Positions 34,616 through 43,615 are shown, counted from the stretch's first letter. The stretch: DNA of 64,000 bases from Actinospica robiniae DSM 44927 (GCF_000504285.1 NZ_KI632511.1:8786154-8850153), one strand, 5' to 3'. The notes: a model not told the origin generated them from the letters alone. A program made the numbers and translations.

Positions 34616-35230
34616 ATGACTCAGGCCGGTGACGAGCAACACCAAGCCTTGGTGCGCCGGGCGCAGGAAATCCTGAGCGCCGGCGCGTCGGCCGATGCGG
34701 CGTTCGTCGAGTTGGCCGCCGACGGCGGGTACGACCTGCGCGCCATCGCCATCGCCGTGAGCATGGCTGCGGGAACGTCCCTCGTCGATGCCGAGAAGCG
34801 CTGGGCCGAGGACGGCGAGGCGGCGCTGGAGGAAGTCGAGGGCGACCCGGAGGAGCTCGGCTGGCTTCTGGCAATCGCCGGGTTCTTCGACTTCCATCGG
34901 CCGCTCGACGAGCGTGAGCAGCAGGTCAGAACCCTGCTTAACCAAGCCTTGAGGGCACACGGCGGCTGGCGCAGCGGCCACTTCGGCACAATCACCCGCC
35001 ACCTGGAAGCCGGACAGCTCCACGACGCTCTCGAGTCGATGGCGGGCAGCTCTCCCCGTACCTTTGCGCCACGCAGCAGGCCGGCTCCGTCTACTTACTG
35101 GACCCGGCTGGTCGAAGCGGCGGAACTACTCGCCGCCGACGGGGACGACGGTCGGCTGGCGGAGATCGCGGCCCTCTGCCGCCGACACCTCGACGAACTG
35201 CCGCCGGCGGATCCGGGCGCCGGCGGCTGA
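34616..35230 (+). CDS. Hypothetical protein
   Basis: This 204-residue acidic, largely helical protein has no motif I recognise. Features are an N-terminal helix QALVRRAQEILSAG, an acidic stretch EEVEGDPEELGW, and a central FDFHRPLDEREQQVRTLLNQAL. It has no signal peptide or membrane segment. ATG 34616 is preceded by GATGAT at a leaderless-like distance. It ends at a strong bidirectional terminator facing the ABC transporter operon, so it is probably expressed alone or by read-through from the fucosidase gene 45 bases upstream. Confidence 0.6.
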   Translation: MTQAGDEQHQALVRRAQEILSAGASADAAFVELAADGGYDLRAIAIAVSMAAGTSLVDAEKRWAEDGEAALEEVEGDPEELGWLLAIAGFFDFHRPLDEREQQVRTLLNQALRAHGGWRSGHFGTITRHLEAGQLHDALESMAGSSPRTFAPRSRPAPSTYWTRLVEAAELLAADGDDGRLAEIAALCRRHLDELPPADPGAGG

Positions 35231-35243
35231 CCGGTGAGACCTG

Positions 35244-35275
35244 TCAGGGCGGGTGCCGCGTAGCACCCGCCCTGA
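35244..35275. terminator. Bidirectional stem-loop terminator
   Basis: A perfect 13-bp stem (TCAGGGCGGGTGC with GCACCCGCCCTGA) closes a 6-base loop CGCGTA. It lies between the stops of convergent genes, 14 bases after one and 18 before the other. A U-tract is absent, as is usual in GC-rich actinobacteria. Confidence 0.85.
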
Positions 35276-35292
35276 TCCGTGCACCGCTCAGA

Positions 35293-37011
35293 TCACGACG
35301 CGGCCGTGGCCCCGCCCTTCGAGGCGGCCAGCGCCTTCTCGTACTCCGAGCGGATCGTGTCGCCACCGCCAGAACGCCAGGTCTTGACCGCGCCCGCCAA
35401 CGCCGAGAACGGCTGCTTGCCCGAGATGATCTCGCTGACCGTGGCCGTGAACTGCGTCTGCAGCTCCAGGCCCTTCTTGTTGAAGGTCGGCGAGTTCAGG
35501 TTCGAGCACGGGTTGCCCACGGCCATCGGGATCAGCTTCGCCATCCCCGCGTGCTGCGCGGTCGCGCAGTCGTTGTAGCCCGGGATGAAGATCGCCTGCG
35601 ACGGGGCGACCGTGTACTTCCACGGCACCTGCGTCTCGTTCGTCCCGGTCGAGGTGAGGATCGGGCTGCCCTTCTCCATCGTGTAGTCGGTGCCCTCGAC
35701 GCCGTAGTTGAGCAGCAGGTACTCCTTGGTGCCGAACGGCGCGGCGAGGAAGTCGGCGAACTTCAGCACCGTCTCGATCCGCGACTGCGAGCCCTTCTTC
35801 AGCATCGAGGAGGAGAAGAGCACGTTGTCCTGCCACGCGCACGGCTTGTACTGCGACGAAGCCGTGAACGGCACCGCGAGGTCGATGCTCCACTTCGGGT
35901 TCACCGCGGCCATGGCCGGCCAGTACTTCTGGAACGAGGGCACCGAGTCCGGGCAGTACGCGGCCTTGCCCGACTCGAAGGAGTCGACCATCTGGTTCTT
36001 GGTGAAGCCCTCCGAGCCCGGCACGTACACGCCCGCCGCGTTGAGCTTGATCAGGAACTCGATGCTGGCCGCGTACTCGTCCGTCTCGTACATCGAGGTC
36101 AGGCTGCCGCCGGAGCCGGTCCGCCAGGTCCACGGCACCCCGAACGACTGCTGGATGATGCCCGACGAGTACGGGTAGCCGGTGTACGCGGTCAGCGCGT
36201 ACTGGCCCTTGGCCGGGTTGGTCAGGGCCTTGCAGGCGGTCAGGAAGTCGTCCGCGGACAGCGTGCTCAGGTCGGTGACGCCCACCTGCGTGAACAGGTC
36301 CTTGCGGTACATCCCGGAGCCGGTGGTCACGTTGCGCGGGATCGGCAGCATGTACAGCTTGCCGGCGAAGACGCACTGCTCCCAGGCGATCGCCGGGATG
36401 GCGGCCAGGTTCGGGTAGTCCTTCACCTTGTCCCCGGCCAGGTACGGCGTCAGGTCCGCGCACTCGGCGGCCAGGAAGCCGGCCACGTCGCTCGGCGCGG
36501 CCGCGGTCGGGTTGGCGTAGCCGGTGTAGAGCATCACGTCCGGCAGGTTCCCGGCCGCGATGGTGGTGTTGAGCTTGGTGGAGTAGTCGTCCGAGCCGAC
36601 CATGGTGAAGTCCACCGTCGCCCCGAGCGCCTTCTGCACCGCCTGCCACGCGGTGTTCGAGTTCAGCGCGGGCGGGACCGAGTTGAAGATGTTGGTGATC
36701 ACCGAGATGGACTCGCCGCTCAGCGGCGGCGTCGGGTAGACCGAGGCCGCGTTCGCCGGGTAGCTGAAGTACACCGCCGGCACGCCGTTCGCCGTCGCGG
36801 CTATGTCCGGGGTGGCGCCGGTGAACGGGGTGAAGGTCGGCAGCACGGTCGCCGAGTTGACGCTCGCCGAGCCGTTCGCCGTGGTCGAGCCGCACCCGGC
36901 CAGCGTCGTCGCGGCCACGCCGCCGAACGCGCTGGCCGAGATCAGTCCGAGACCGCCGCGAAGGAAGCCTCGTCGGCTCGCCTGCGCGCCATTGAGGAAG
37001 GAGCCTGACAT
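35293..37011 (-). CDS. Sugar ABC transporter substrate-binding lipoprotein (LplA-like)
   Basis: This 572-residue binding protein has a twin-arginine type leader (SRRGFLRG) and a lipobox LAGC near residue 40, so it should be exported folded and anchored to the outer membrane face. The length and the motifs GNLPDVMLYTG, YMLPIPRNVTTGSGMYRKDL and YCPDSVPSFQKYW fit the large LplA/YtcQ group that binds polysaccharide fragments rather than the MalE group. ATG 37011 follows AAAGGG. It is the last gene of an operon with two permeases and a Gfo/Idh dehydrogenase. Confidence 0.87.
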   Translation of the reverse strand: MSGSFLNGAQASRRGFLRGGLGLISASAFGGVAATTLAGCGSTTANGSASVNSATVLPTFTPFTGATPDIAATANGVPAVYFSYPANAASVYPTPPLSGESISVITNIFNSVPPALNSNTAWQAVQKALGATVDFTMVGSDDYSTKLNTTIAAGNLPDVMLYTGYANPTAAAPSDVAGFLAAECADLTPYLAGDKVKDYPNLAAIPAIAWEQCVFAGKLYMLPIPRNVTTGSGMYRKDLFTQVGVTDLSTLSADDFLTACKALTNPAKGQYALTAYTGYPYSSGIIQQSFGVPWTWRTGSGGSLTSMYETDEYAASIEFLIKLNAAGVYVPGSEGFTKNQMVDSFESGKAAYCPDSVPSFQKYWPAMAAVNPKWSIDLAVPFTASSQYKPCAWQDNVLFSSSMLKKGSQSRIETVLKFADFLAAPFGTKEYLLLNYGVEGTDYTMEKGSPILTSTGTNETQVPWKYTVAPSQAIFIPGYNDCATAQHAGMAKLIPMAVGNPCSNLNSPTFNKKGLELQTQFTATVSEIISGKQPFSALAGAVKTWRSGGGDTIRSEYEKALAASKGGATAAS

Positions 37012-37097
37012 CAGTGGTGCCCTTTCGTAGAGGTCGGCGCGGGCCGACGGAGAGGGTGGAACCAGGGGTGGAACGCAAGGGGGCCGCGGTGCCCGTC

Positions 37098-38075
37098 TCA
37101 GCCCTTGATGGCGCCGGTGAGCACGCCGCGGGTGAAGTAGCGCTGCAGGAACGGGTAGAGCAGCACGATCGGCACGACGCTGACCACGACCGTGGCCATG
37201 GACACCGCCTGCGGGGCGATGCCGGCGTCCGCGGTGACAGCGGGCGGCACGAGCGACTGGCCGGAGTCCACGTAGAAGCGCAGCACGTAGGCCAGCGGCC
37301 ACTTGGTGGAGTCGTTGAGGTAGAGCAGGGCGTTGAACCACTCGTTCCAGTAGCCGACCGCGGTGAACAGGGTCACCACCGCGATCACGCCCTTGGACAG
37401 CGGGATGGCCAGCTGCAGCATCATCCGCAGGTCCCCGGCCCCGTCGATCGAGGCCGAGTCGTAGAGCTCCTGCGGCAGGCCCATGAAGAACGAGCGCAGG
37501 ATCACCAGGTTGAACGCGCTGACCAGGCTGGGCAGGATCAGCGACCAGTAGCTGTTGCTCAGGCCCAGGTTCGACACCAGCAGGAAGTTGGCGATGATGC
37601 CCGGGTTGAACATCATCGTGAACAGCGCCGTCATCAGGAAGAAGCGCCGTCCGACCAGCCGCTTCTGGGCCAGCGCGTAGGCCATCGGGACGGTGATCAG
37701 CAGGCTGAGGGCGGTGCCGGCCAGGGTGATCGCCAGGCTGACCACCACGGCCCGGGTGACCACGCTGCCGGTGAAGATCATCCGGTAGGCCGCCAGCGTC
37801 GGGTGGGCCGGCCAGAGCACCAGCCCGCCGTGCTGGGCGATCTCGGCCTCGCTGGAGAGCGAGGTGCCGAGCACGGCGAGGAACGGGTAGAGCACCAGGA
37901 TCGAGATCACCACGATCGTGATCGTCTTGGCGCTGAGCCCGAACAGGCTCGGCTTCTCCTGCCACAGCGGCCGCCGGGGGGCGTTCGCGCGGCGTCGGGA
38001 TGCGGGCGGCGCGGGGCTCGGCACGCCGTCGGGAGCGGCGGTCGGCGCGGGGCGCAGGTCAGTGTCAGCTCTCAC
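37098..38075 (-). CDS. ABC transporter permease (MalG/YtcP-like)
   Basis: This inner-membrane permease of 325 residues has six membrane segments and the EAA loop ELYDSASIDGAGDLRMMLQL that docks on the ATPase. A proline-rich cytoplasmic N-terminus of ~45 residues precedes the first segment. GTG 38075 overlaps the end of the partner permease gene by 11 bases. TMMFNPGIIANFLLVSNLGL marks it as the YtcP type. No ATPase gene is in the operon; a shared MsiK-type ATPase elsewhere is expected from what is known of Streptomyces sugar importers. Confidence 0.9.
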   Translation of the reverse strand: MRADTDLRPAPTAAPDGVPSPAPPASRRRANAPRRPLWQEKPSLFGLSAKTITIVVISILVLYPFLAVLGTSLSSEAEIAQHGGLVLWPAHPTLAAYRMIFTGSVVTRAVVVSLAITLAGTALSLLITVPMAYALAQKRLVGRRFFLMTALFTMMFNPGIIANFLLVSNLGLSNSYWSLILPSLVSAFNLVILRSFFMGLPQELYDSASIDGAGDLRMMLQLAIPLSKGVIAVVTLFTAVGYWNEWFNALLYLNDSTKWPLAYVLRFYVDSGQSLVPPAVTADAGIAPQAVSMATVVVSVVPIVLLYPFLQRYFTRGVLTGAIKG

Positions 38076-38976
38076 GGCGGTAGAACCCGTCCTGTCCGAA
38101 GAAGTGCGCCACCTTGTTGGCGCCGAGTACGAGCGCGAGGCCGACCACGGTCTCGGCCAGCGCGATCGCGCCGGCCTGCCCCCAGTTGCCCTCGGCGATG
38201 CCCTGTGAATAGACGTAGGTGTCGATGACCTGGCTGGCCGAGAGGCTCACGTTGCCCTGTTGCAGCAGGATCTGCTGGAAGCCGCTGGCCAGCAGCGTGC
38301 CGAGGCGCAGGATCAGCAGCAGCATGGTCACCGGCATCACCGAGGGCAGCGTGACGGATTTGAACCGGTGCCAGCGCCCGGCTCCGTCCAGCGCGGCCGC
38401 CTCGTAGAGCGCGGGCTCGATGTTCATCAGCGCGGCCAGGAAGATGATCGTGCCCCAGCCGCAGTCCTTCCAGATCGACTCCAGCGCGAGCAGGAACGGG
38501 AAGAACGCGTCCGAGTACATCGGGCTCCAGTGCCCGAGCCCGAGCGCCGACTCCAGGTGCGTGAACGCGCCGCCGCTGCCGAGCACCTCCTCGAACAGCG
38601 CCACGATGATCGTCCAGCCGATGAAGTGCGGCAGGTAGACCACCGACTGCACGAACTTGCGCACTTTGCCGTTGAGGATCGAGTTGAGCATCAGCGCCAG
38701 CGCGAGCGGGGCCGGGAAGCACAGCACCAACGCCACGATGTTGATCACCAGCGTGTTGCGCACCGCGTGCCAGAACACCGCGTCGGCGAAGACCGCGGAG
38801 AAGTTCTGTAGCCCGGTCCAGGCGCTGTCGAGGAAGCCGGTGTAGGGCTGGTAGTCCTCGAACGCCACGATGTCGCCGAACAGCGCGCCGTAGCAGAACA
38901 CGAGGAAGAACAGGAAGCCGGGGGCGAGCATGGCCAGCAGCACCCGGTCGCGTTTGACGCGTTGCCAGAAGGACAT
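38065..38976 (-). CDS. ABC transporter permease (MalF/LplB-like)
   Basis: This 303-residue permease has six membrane segments and an EAA loop in ALYEAAALDGAGRWHRFKSV. The N-terminus, LAPGFLFFLVFCYGALFG, and the VVYLPHFIGWTIIVALF block are typical of LplB. ATG 38976 has a strong AAGGAGG four bases upstream and starts ten bases after the Gfo/Idh stop. It forms a heterodimeric channel with the overlapping MalG-like permease. Confidence 0.92.
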   Translation of the reverse strand: MSFWQRVKRDRVLLAMLAPGFLFFLVFCYGALFGDIVAFEDYQPYTGFLDSAWTGLQNFSAVFADAVFWHAVRNTLVINIVALVLCFPAPLALALMLNSILNGKVRKFVQSVVYLPHFIGWTIIVALFEEVLGSGGAFTHLESALGLGHWSPMYSDAFFPFLLALESIWKDCGWGTIIFLAALMNIEPALYEAAALDGAGRWHRFKSVTLPSVMPVTMLLLILRLGTLLASGFQQILLQQGNVSLSASQVIDTYVYSQGIAEGNWGQAGAIALAETVVGLALVLGANKVAHFFGQDGFYRRES

Positions 38977-38986
38977 CGTGCCTCCT

Positions 38987-40165
38987 TCAGTGGGATCGGG
39001 GTCGAAGTCGGGCTTGCGGGGCGGGCGGTACCTCGAGCACCGTGCCGCCGGAGCGCAGCGACCGGGTCGCGGTGACGCCCGCCGCCACCGCCTCGCGGGC
39101 GGCCAGCGGGGTGGCCGAGCGCTCGCCGCCCTCGCGCAGGTAGCGCAGGAAGTCGTCGACGATGCCGACGTCGCCGCCGCCGTGGCCGCCCGCGCCGTCG
39201 GCGATCGGGAACTCGGCGTCGCCCTCGGCCCGGTAGTCGTGGCGCCGGTTCCACAGCCGGATCACGCCGCCGGCGGTGTCGCCGAAGTTCTCCAGCCGCC
39301 CCTCGGTGCCGATCACGGTGTAGTTGCGCCAGTAGTCGGGGGAGAAGTGGCATTGCTGATAGGCCGCCAGGACGCCGTTGCCGAGCTGCAGGTTGACCAG
39401 CGAGAGGTCTTCGATGTCGATGACCGGGTGCAGCTCGCGCTGGGCGAGCGGCGGCCAGTTGTCGTAGGAGAACCAGTCCTGCATCACCCGGTCGGAGTTG
39501 TCCCGCCGGTCGGCTATCCGCCCGTACACCCGCAGGTCGCCGAAGGCGCTCACCCGACGGGTGTAGCCGCCGGCCAGCCAGTGGATCACGTCGAGGTCGT
39601 GCGCGCCCTTCTGCAGCAGCAGACCGGTGCTGCGGGAGCGGTCGGCGTGCCAGTCCTTGAAGTAGTAATCACCGCCGTGGCCGACGAAGTGCCGGCACCA
39701 CACGCTCTGCACCTCGCCGATCGCGCCGGCCAGGATCAGCTCGCGCAGCTGCGTCACCACCGGCATGTGCCGCATGTTGTGGCCGACGTGCAGCACCGTG
39801 CCGGAGCGCTCGGCCGCGAGCAGCAGCCGGTCGCAGTCCTCGATCGTCGTGGCCATCGGCTTCTCCAGGTAGACCGGGATCCCGGCCTCGAGGAACCGCT
39901 CGCCGAGCGCGGCGTGCGTGTCGTCCGGGGTGAGCACGACCACGGCGTCGAGGTCCCCGGCGAGCAGGTCGTCCGGGTCGGTGGTCCTCGCCACCGCCGG
40001 ATCCGGCCAGTTCGCGAACCCGAGCCTCGGCCCGGCGGCCGCCACGGCCTCCGGCCGCAGGTCGCACGCGGCCACCAGCCGCGCGCCCGCCTCCGGCCGG
40101 TGGAAGTGCCGCGCGAAGCCGCCGCGGGCACCTAGTCCGATCACGCCGATCCTGAGCAGTTCCAT
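38987..40165 (-). CDS. Gfo/Idh/MocA family oxidoreductase
   Basis: The protein has 392 residues. The NAD(P)-binding N-terminal domain shows IGVIGLGARGGFARHF and the EKPMATT motif with the conserved lysine. The C-terminal alpha/beta domain includes QKGAHDLDVIHWLAGG, which carries the family's DxxxH pair. It should oxidise or reduce a sugar or inositol at C1-C3. It is the first gene of the transporter operon, and its promoter carries the symmetric operator at 40179-40193. The start is ATG 40165. The substrate likely enters through the adjacent importer. Confidence 0.88.
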   Translation of the reverse strand: MELLRIGVIGLGARGGFARHFHRPEAGARLVAACDLRPEAVAAAGPRLGFANWPDPAVARTTDPDDLLAGDLDAVVVLTPDDTHAALGERFLEAGIPVYLEKPMATTIEDCDRLLLAAERSGTVLHVGHNMRHMPVVTQLRELILAGAIGEVQSVWCRHFVGHGGDYYFKDWHADRSRSTGLLLQKGAHDLDVIHWLAGGYTRRVSAFGDLRVYGRIADRRDNSDRVMQDWFSYDNWPPLAQRELHPVIDIEDLSLVNLQLGNGVLAAYQQCHFSPDYWRNYTVIGTEGRLENFGDTAGGVIRLWNRRHDYRAEGDAEFPIADGAGGHGGGDVGIVDDFLRYLREGGERSATPLAAREAVAAGVTATRSLRSGGTVLEVPPAPQARLRPRSH

Positions 40166-40178
40166 GCCGACAGAGTTT

Positions 40179-40193
40179 GGTAAGCGCTTGCAC
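40179..40193. promoter_or_regulatory. Symmetric LacI-type operator before transporter operon
   Basis: GGTAAGCGCTTGCAC contains the near-perfect palindrome GTAAGCGCTTGC with the central CG step typical of LacI/GalR operators. It sits 14 bases upstream of the Gfo/Idh start, in the region shared with the divergent dehydrogenase gene. Confidence 0.75.
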
Positions 40194-40234
40194 GTTTCGT
40201 CAAGGGTTTCGCGAGAACTGCTGGTAAATGCGAC

Positions 40235-40250
40235 AGCAAGCGCGTACTAT
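40235..40250 (+). promoter_or_regulatory. LacI-type operator overlapping -10 of the dehydrogenase
   Basis: AGCAAGCGCGTACTAT matches the fucosidase and DUF2264 sites in 15 of 16 bases. TACTAT ends eight bases before ATG 40259 and would serve as the -10, implying a very short leader or leaderless message. Confidence 0.75.
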
Positions 40251-40258
40251 CCGGACCC

Positions 40259-41344
40259 ATGATCTCGAAGTCTGAGGGGGAGCTGCCCGCCGTGGTGGCG
40301 CCCACCGCCGCGTGCCCCCGGACCGCCCCGAGGGCCCTGCTGGCGCTGGATCCGGCGATGGCCCGGGAAGTGTTCACCGCCCAGGCGTGGCGGCGGCTGG
40401 AGGCGTGCGTGCGCCTGGACCGCTCGCTCACCGCCGTCGGCGGGTTCGACGATCCGGCGCTGCGGGAGGAGCTGGCCGCCTGCGAAATCCTCATCACCGG
40501 CTGGGGCTCGCCCCACCTCGGCCCGTCCGCGCTGGCCCGGATGCCCCGGCTCGGCCACGTCGTGCACTGCGCCGGCACGGTCAAGGCGCTGTTCGACCCG
40601 GCCGTCTACGCCCGCGGCGTGAGCGTCTCGAACGCCGCCGAGGCCAACGCCGTCCCGGTGGCCCAGTACACCCTGGCCGCGATCATCCTCGGCGCCAAGC
40701 GCGCGTTCACCCTGGCGCACCGCCTCGGCGCCGGCAGCCTCGACGAGCACGGCTCGCACCGCGACCTGACCGGGCTGCCCTGGCTCGGCACCCGCGGGCT
40801 GACCGTCGGCGTGATCGGCGCCTCCCGGATCGGCACCCGCGTGGTCCGGCTGGTGCGCGAGGTCCTCGACGCCTCGGTGCTGCTCTACGACCCGTACACG
40901 GACGCCGGCCTGACCGCGGACCCGGCCGTGCGCCGGGCGTCCCTGGCCGAGCTGCTGCGCCGCTCCGACGTGGTCAGCGTGCACGCGCCGCTCACCCCGG
41001 AGACGGACCGGCTGATCGGCGCGGCCGAGCTCGCCCTGATGCGCGACGGCACGGTCCTGGTCAACACCGCCCGCGGCGGCCTGGTCGACACCGACGCGCT
41101 GCGCCGCGAGGTCCTGCGCGGCCGCATCGACGCGGTGCTCGACGTCACCGACCCCGAGCCGCTGGCCGAGGGCGACGATCTGCACGGGGCCCCGAACGCG
41201 TTCATCACCCCGCACATCGCCGGCGCGCTCGGCAACGAGATCACCCGGCTCGGAGACCTGGCGGTGGCCGAGATCGAGCGGATAACCTCCGGGCTCGAAC
41301 CGTGGCACGCCGTGGACGCGGCGGGCCTGGGCCGGCTGGCCTGA
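40259..41344 (+). CDS. D-isomer-specific 2-hydroxyacid dehydrogenase family protein
   Basis: This 361-residue NAD-dependent enzyme has the three catalytic residues Arg272 (NTARGG), Glu300 (DPEPL) and His319 (TPHIAG). The nucleotide-binding loop reads VGVIGASRIGTRVVRLV, where the first two glycines of GxGxxG are kept as G-A-S-R-I-G, a small deviation. It interconverts a 2-hydroxyacid and 2-oxoacid, perhaps late in breakdown of the sugar acid formed by the divergent Gfo/Idh enzyme. ATG 40259 is the start, with the LacI-type operator directly upstream. Confidence 0.88.
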   Translation: MISKSEGELPAVVAPTAACPRTAPRALLALDPAMAREVFTAQAWRRLEACVRLDRSLTAVGGFDDPALREELAACEILITGWGSPHLGPSALARMPRLGHVVHCAGTVKALFDPAVYARGVSVSNAAEANAVPVAQYTLAAIILGAKRAFTLAHRLGAGSLDEHGSHRDLTGLPWLGTRGLTVGVIGASRIGTRVVRLVREVLDASVLLYDPYTDAGLTADPAVRRASLAELLRRSDVVSVHAPLTPETDRLIGAAELALMRDGTVLVNTARGGLVDTDALRREVLRGRIDAVLDVTDPEPLAEGDDLHGAPNAFITPHIAGALGNEITRLGDLAVAEIERITSGLEPWHAVDAAGLGRLA

Positions 41345-41477
41345 GCCCGCACGCGGACACGACACCCGCATCGCCCGCCCGAACACGGGTCCTGCGACGG
41401 GGGAAAACCTATGATGAGTTCCGCCGGACGCCGAGCCCGCGCGTACCCGGGAGCAAAAGGAAGGGAGAACCGCTGAC

Positions 41478-42581
41478 ATGGTCGTCGCCGAGGGTCGAGC
41501 GACCCTGCAGGACGTCGCCGAGCGCGCCCGCGTATCCACCGCGACCGTCTCACGGGTCCTCAACGGCAACTACCCGGTCGCGGCGGAGACGCGCAGGCGG
41601 GTGGAGAAGGCCGTGCGCGCGCTCGGCTACGTCGCCAACGCCCACGCCCGCGCGCTGGCCGGGGTGACCAATCGCACCATCGGCGTGGTGGTGAGCGAGA
41701 TCGTCGACCCCTTCTTCAGCCTGATCGTGCACGGGATACAGCGCGAGGCCGCCGCGGTCGGGCGCATCTGCCTGATCGGCTCCACCCTGGGCGAGGAGCA
41801 CCGGGAGCTGGAGATCATCGAGCTGCTGCACGAGCAGCGCGCCGAGGCGGTGATCCTGGTCGGCGGGGCGCTGCTGGACGACAAGCACCAGAGCAAGCTG
41901 GCCGCGCGGGCCAAGGCGATGGAGGCCTCCGGCTCGAAGCTGGTGCTCTGCGGCCGCCCGCCGCTGGCGCCGCCCACCCCGTCCACGGCCGTGCACTACG
42001 ACAACGAGCACGGCGCGCTCAACGCCACCGACCACCTGATGGGCCTCGGCCACCGCCGGATCCTGTATCTCGGCGGCTGGCCCGGCATCTCCACCCAGCG
42101 CGACCGCGTCGCCGGCTACCGGCTGGCCCACGACCGCAGAGGGCTGGCGGTGGACCCGAAGCTGGTGCTCGAAGGCGAGTTCAGCCGCAGGTTCGGCTAC
42201 GAGCGCACGGCCCGCGCCCTCACCGACGGCACCGACTTCACCGCCATCCTCGCGGCCAACGACGCCACCGCCGCCGGCGCTCTGCAGGCCCTGCGCGACA
42301 ACGGCAGGCGGGTCCCGCAGGACGTGTCTGTGGTCGGCTATGACGACGTGCCGGTCGCCGCCGAGACCGTCCCCGCCCTGACAACCGTGCACATCCCGCT
42401 GCAGGAGATGGGCCGCGCCGCGGTCCGGCTCGCCGTCGGCGGCGAGGACGGCGGCGGCCGCAAGGGCGACTGGTCGGATGAGGCCGGCGGGCAGGGCTCG
42501 CTCGTCCTCGGCACCCACCTCGTGCTGCGCGGCTCGACCGCACCGGCGCCGGTGGAGGGTGCAGCTCCGGCAGCAGGCTGA
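41478..42581 (+). CDS. LacI-family transcriptional regulator
   Basis: The 367-residue repressor has the N-terminal helix-turn-helix and hinge: ATLQDVAERARVSTATVSRV, then ANAHARALAG with the hinge helix. A periplasmic-binding-like effector domain follows (IGVVVSEIVDPFF, ILAANDATAAGAL, DVSVVGYDDVPVA). ATG 41478 has GGAAGGGAG upstream. No copy of the operator is seen before its own gene. It is the best candidate to bind the five operator-like sites at 32-48 kb and to be released by a sugar from the importer. An insert rich in Gly/Asp near residue 330 is unusual. Confidence 0.92.
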   Translation: MVVAEGRATLQDVAERARVSTATVSRVLNGNYPVAAETRRRVEKAVRALGYVANAHARALAGVTNRTIGVVVSEIVDPFFSLIVHGIQREAAAVGRICLIGSTLGEEHRELEIIELLHEQRAEAVILVGGALLDDKHQSKLAARAKAMEASGSKLVLCGRPPLAPPTPSTAVHYDNEHGALNATDHLMGLGHRRILYLGGWPGISTQRDRVAGYRLAHDRRGLAVDPKLVLEGEFSRRFGYERTARALTDGTDFTAILAANDATAAGALQALRDNGRRVPQDVSVVGYDDVPVAAETVPALTTVHIPLQEMGRAAVRLAVGGEDGGGRKGDWSDEAGGQGSLVLGTHLVLRGSTAPAPVEGAAPAAG

Positions 42582-42614
42582 CCCGGCGCCGCCGCGGCGG
42601 GCGCGCCGGCTTGC

Positions 42615-43124
42615 TCAGGGTTCGTCGACGTCCCGGGACGCGGATGCGTTCCCGCGTTCCAGGAAGGTGATCGTGACGCCGGGCGCGATCTCGCGCTCGC
42701 CGACGGCGACGAACCCGCGCCGGCGGTAGAGCGCGAGCGCGGGCAGGTTGGCGGTGCCGGTGGAGACGATGGTCAGGTCGGCCGGTTCGAGCGAGTCCAG
42801 TGCGTCCAGCAGTGCCGTGGCGACGCCGCGGCGATGGGCCTCGGGGTCGACCACGAGGCGGCAGATGTCCAGCGTGCCGTCCACCAGCCGAGTCCAGGAG
42901 ACCGCCCCGATGAGCTTCTGCCCGTCGCACACCCCGAGCGAGGATTCGTCGGTCGCGCGTAATTGCTCGAGCGACTCGTGCAGGGCCGGGATGCCGTCGA
43001 AGCCGATCAGCCGGGCCTCGACGGCGTAGGAGATCCGCTGGAGGTCCCACAGCTGCCGCAGGGTCTCGGGATCGGCCAGGTCGAGCCTGGCCGGGTCGGA
43101 GGTGGTGGGGCGCTGATCGTTCAT
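42615..43124 (-). CDS. GNAT-family N-acetyltransferase
   Basis: This single GNAT domain of 169 residues has the acetyl-CoA pyrophosphate loop VDPEAHRRGVATALLDAL and the C-terminal LYRRRGFVAVGE strand-helix. The substrate cannot be told. ATG 43124 is the start. It stands alone between the LacI gene, which converges on it, and the HxlR gene upstream on the same strand. Confidence 0.87.
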   Translation of the reverse strand: MNDQRPTTSDPARLDLADPETLRQLWDLQRISYAVEARLIGFDGIPALHESLEQLRATDESSLGVCDGQKLIGAVSWTRLVDGTLDICRLVVDPEAHRRGVATALLDALDSLEPADLTIVSTGTANLPALALYRRRGFVAVGEREIAPGVTITFLERGNASASRDVDEP

Positions 43125-43147
43125 GCTGCGATCTTCGCAGAGCGGTG

Positions 43148-43183
43148 GGACATCAGACGCCGGTCGGACATCAGACGCCGGTC
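43148..43183. repeat. 18-bp tandem repeat (x2)
   Basis: GGACATCAGACGCCGGTC occurs twice in a row, between the GNAT start and the HxlR stop. It is probably a small replication-slippage duplication. Confidence 0.9.
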
Positions 43184-43185
43184 GA

Positions 43186-43599
43186 TCAGGCCCGGACGAC
43201 CCCGACCGGCACCACCTCGGCGCTGGCCGACTCGTCGTAGTGCTCTCGGGCGGCCAGGATCCGATGCACGTTGGCCTGGGACCACTCGCCGATGGCGTTC
43301 GTCAGCTGCCCCGCGCCGAGGCCGAGTTCGGTCAGCGAGTACTCGACGCGTGGCGGCACGGTCGGGTAGAAGTCGCGCCGGACGAGGCCGTCGCGCTCCA
43401 GCGCGCGCAACGTCTGCGTCAGCATTTTCTGGGTGACGCCGCCGAGCATGCGTCTGAGCTCGTTGAACCGCGTCGGGCGGCCGTTGTGGCGCAGTGCGGC
43501 CAGGATGAACAGCGCCCATTTGTTCGCCAGCAGGTCGATCACCGTTTGGGCCGGGCAGTCCGGCTGATAGATCGGGACTCGCGCCGGGGTGGTATCCAC
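43186..43599 (-). CDS. HxlR-family transcriptional regulator
   Basis: This winged-helix regulator has 137 residues, with the conserved N-terminal cysteine in QPDCPAQTVIDLLANKW and the wing region TRFNELRRML-GGVTQKMLTQTLRALERDGL. HxlR proteins of this kind sense aldehydes, quinones or thiol stress through that cysteine. The GTG start at 43599 abuts a palindromic site, and the neighbouring divergent gene is a quinone-oxidoreductase-like enzyme, the usual pairing for this family. Autoregulation and control of that gene are likely. Confidence 0.9.
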   Translation of the reverse strand: MDTTPARVPIYQPDCPAQTVIDLLANKWALFILAALRHNGRPTRFNELRRMLGGVTQKMLTQTLRALERDGLVRRDFYPTVPPRVEYSLTELGLGAGQLTNAIGEWSQANVHRILAAREHYDESASAEVVPVGVVRA

Positions 43600-43601
43600 G
43601 G

Positions 43602-43615
43602 GGTACCTAGATACC
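43602..43615. promoter_or_regulatory. Palindromic operator between hxlR and oxidoreductase
   Basis: GGTACCTAGATACC is a 14-bp near-perfect inverted repeat (12 of 14 bases symmetric) lying directly before the HxlR start and ~90 bases before the divergent oxidoreductase. Its place and symmetry fit an HxlR binding site. Confidence 0.6.
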
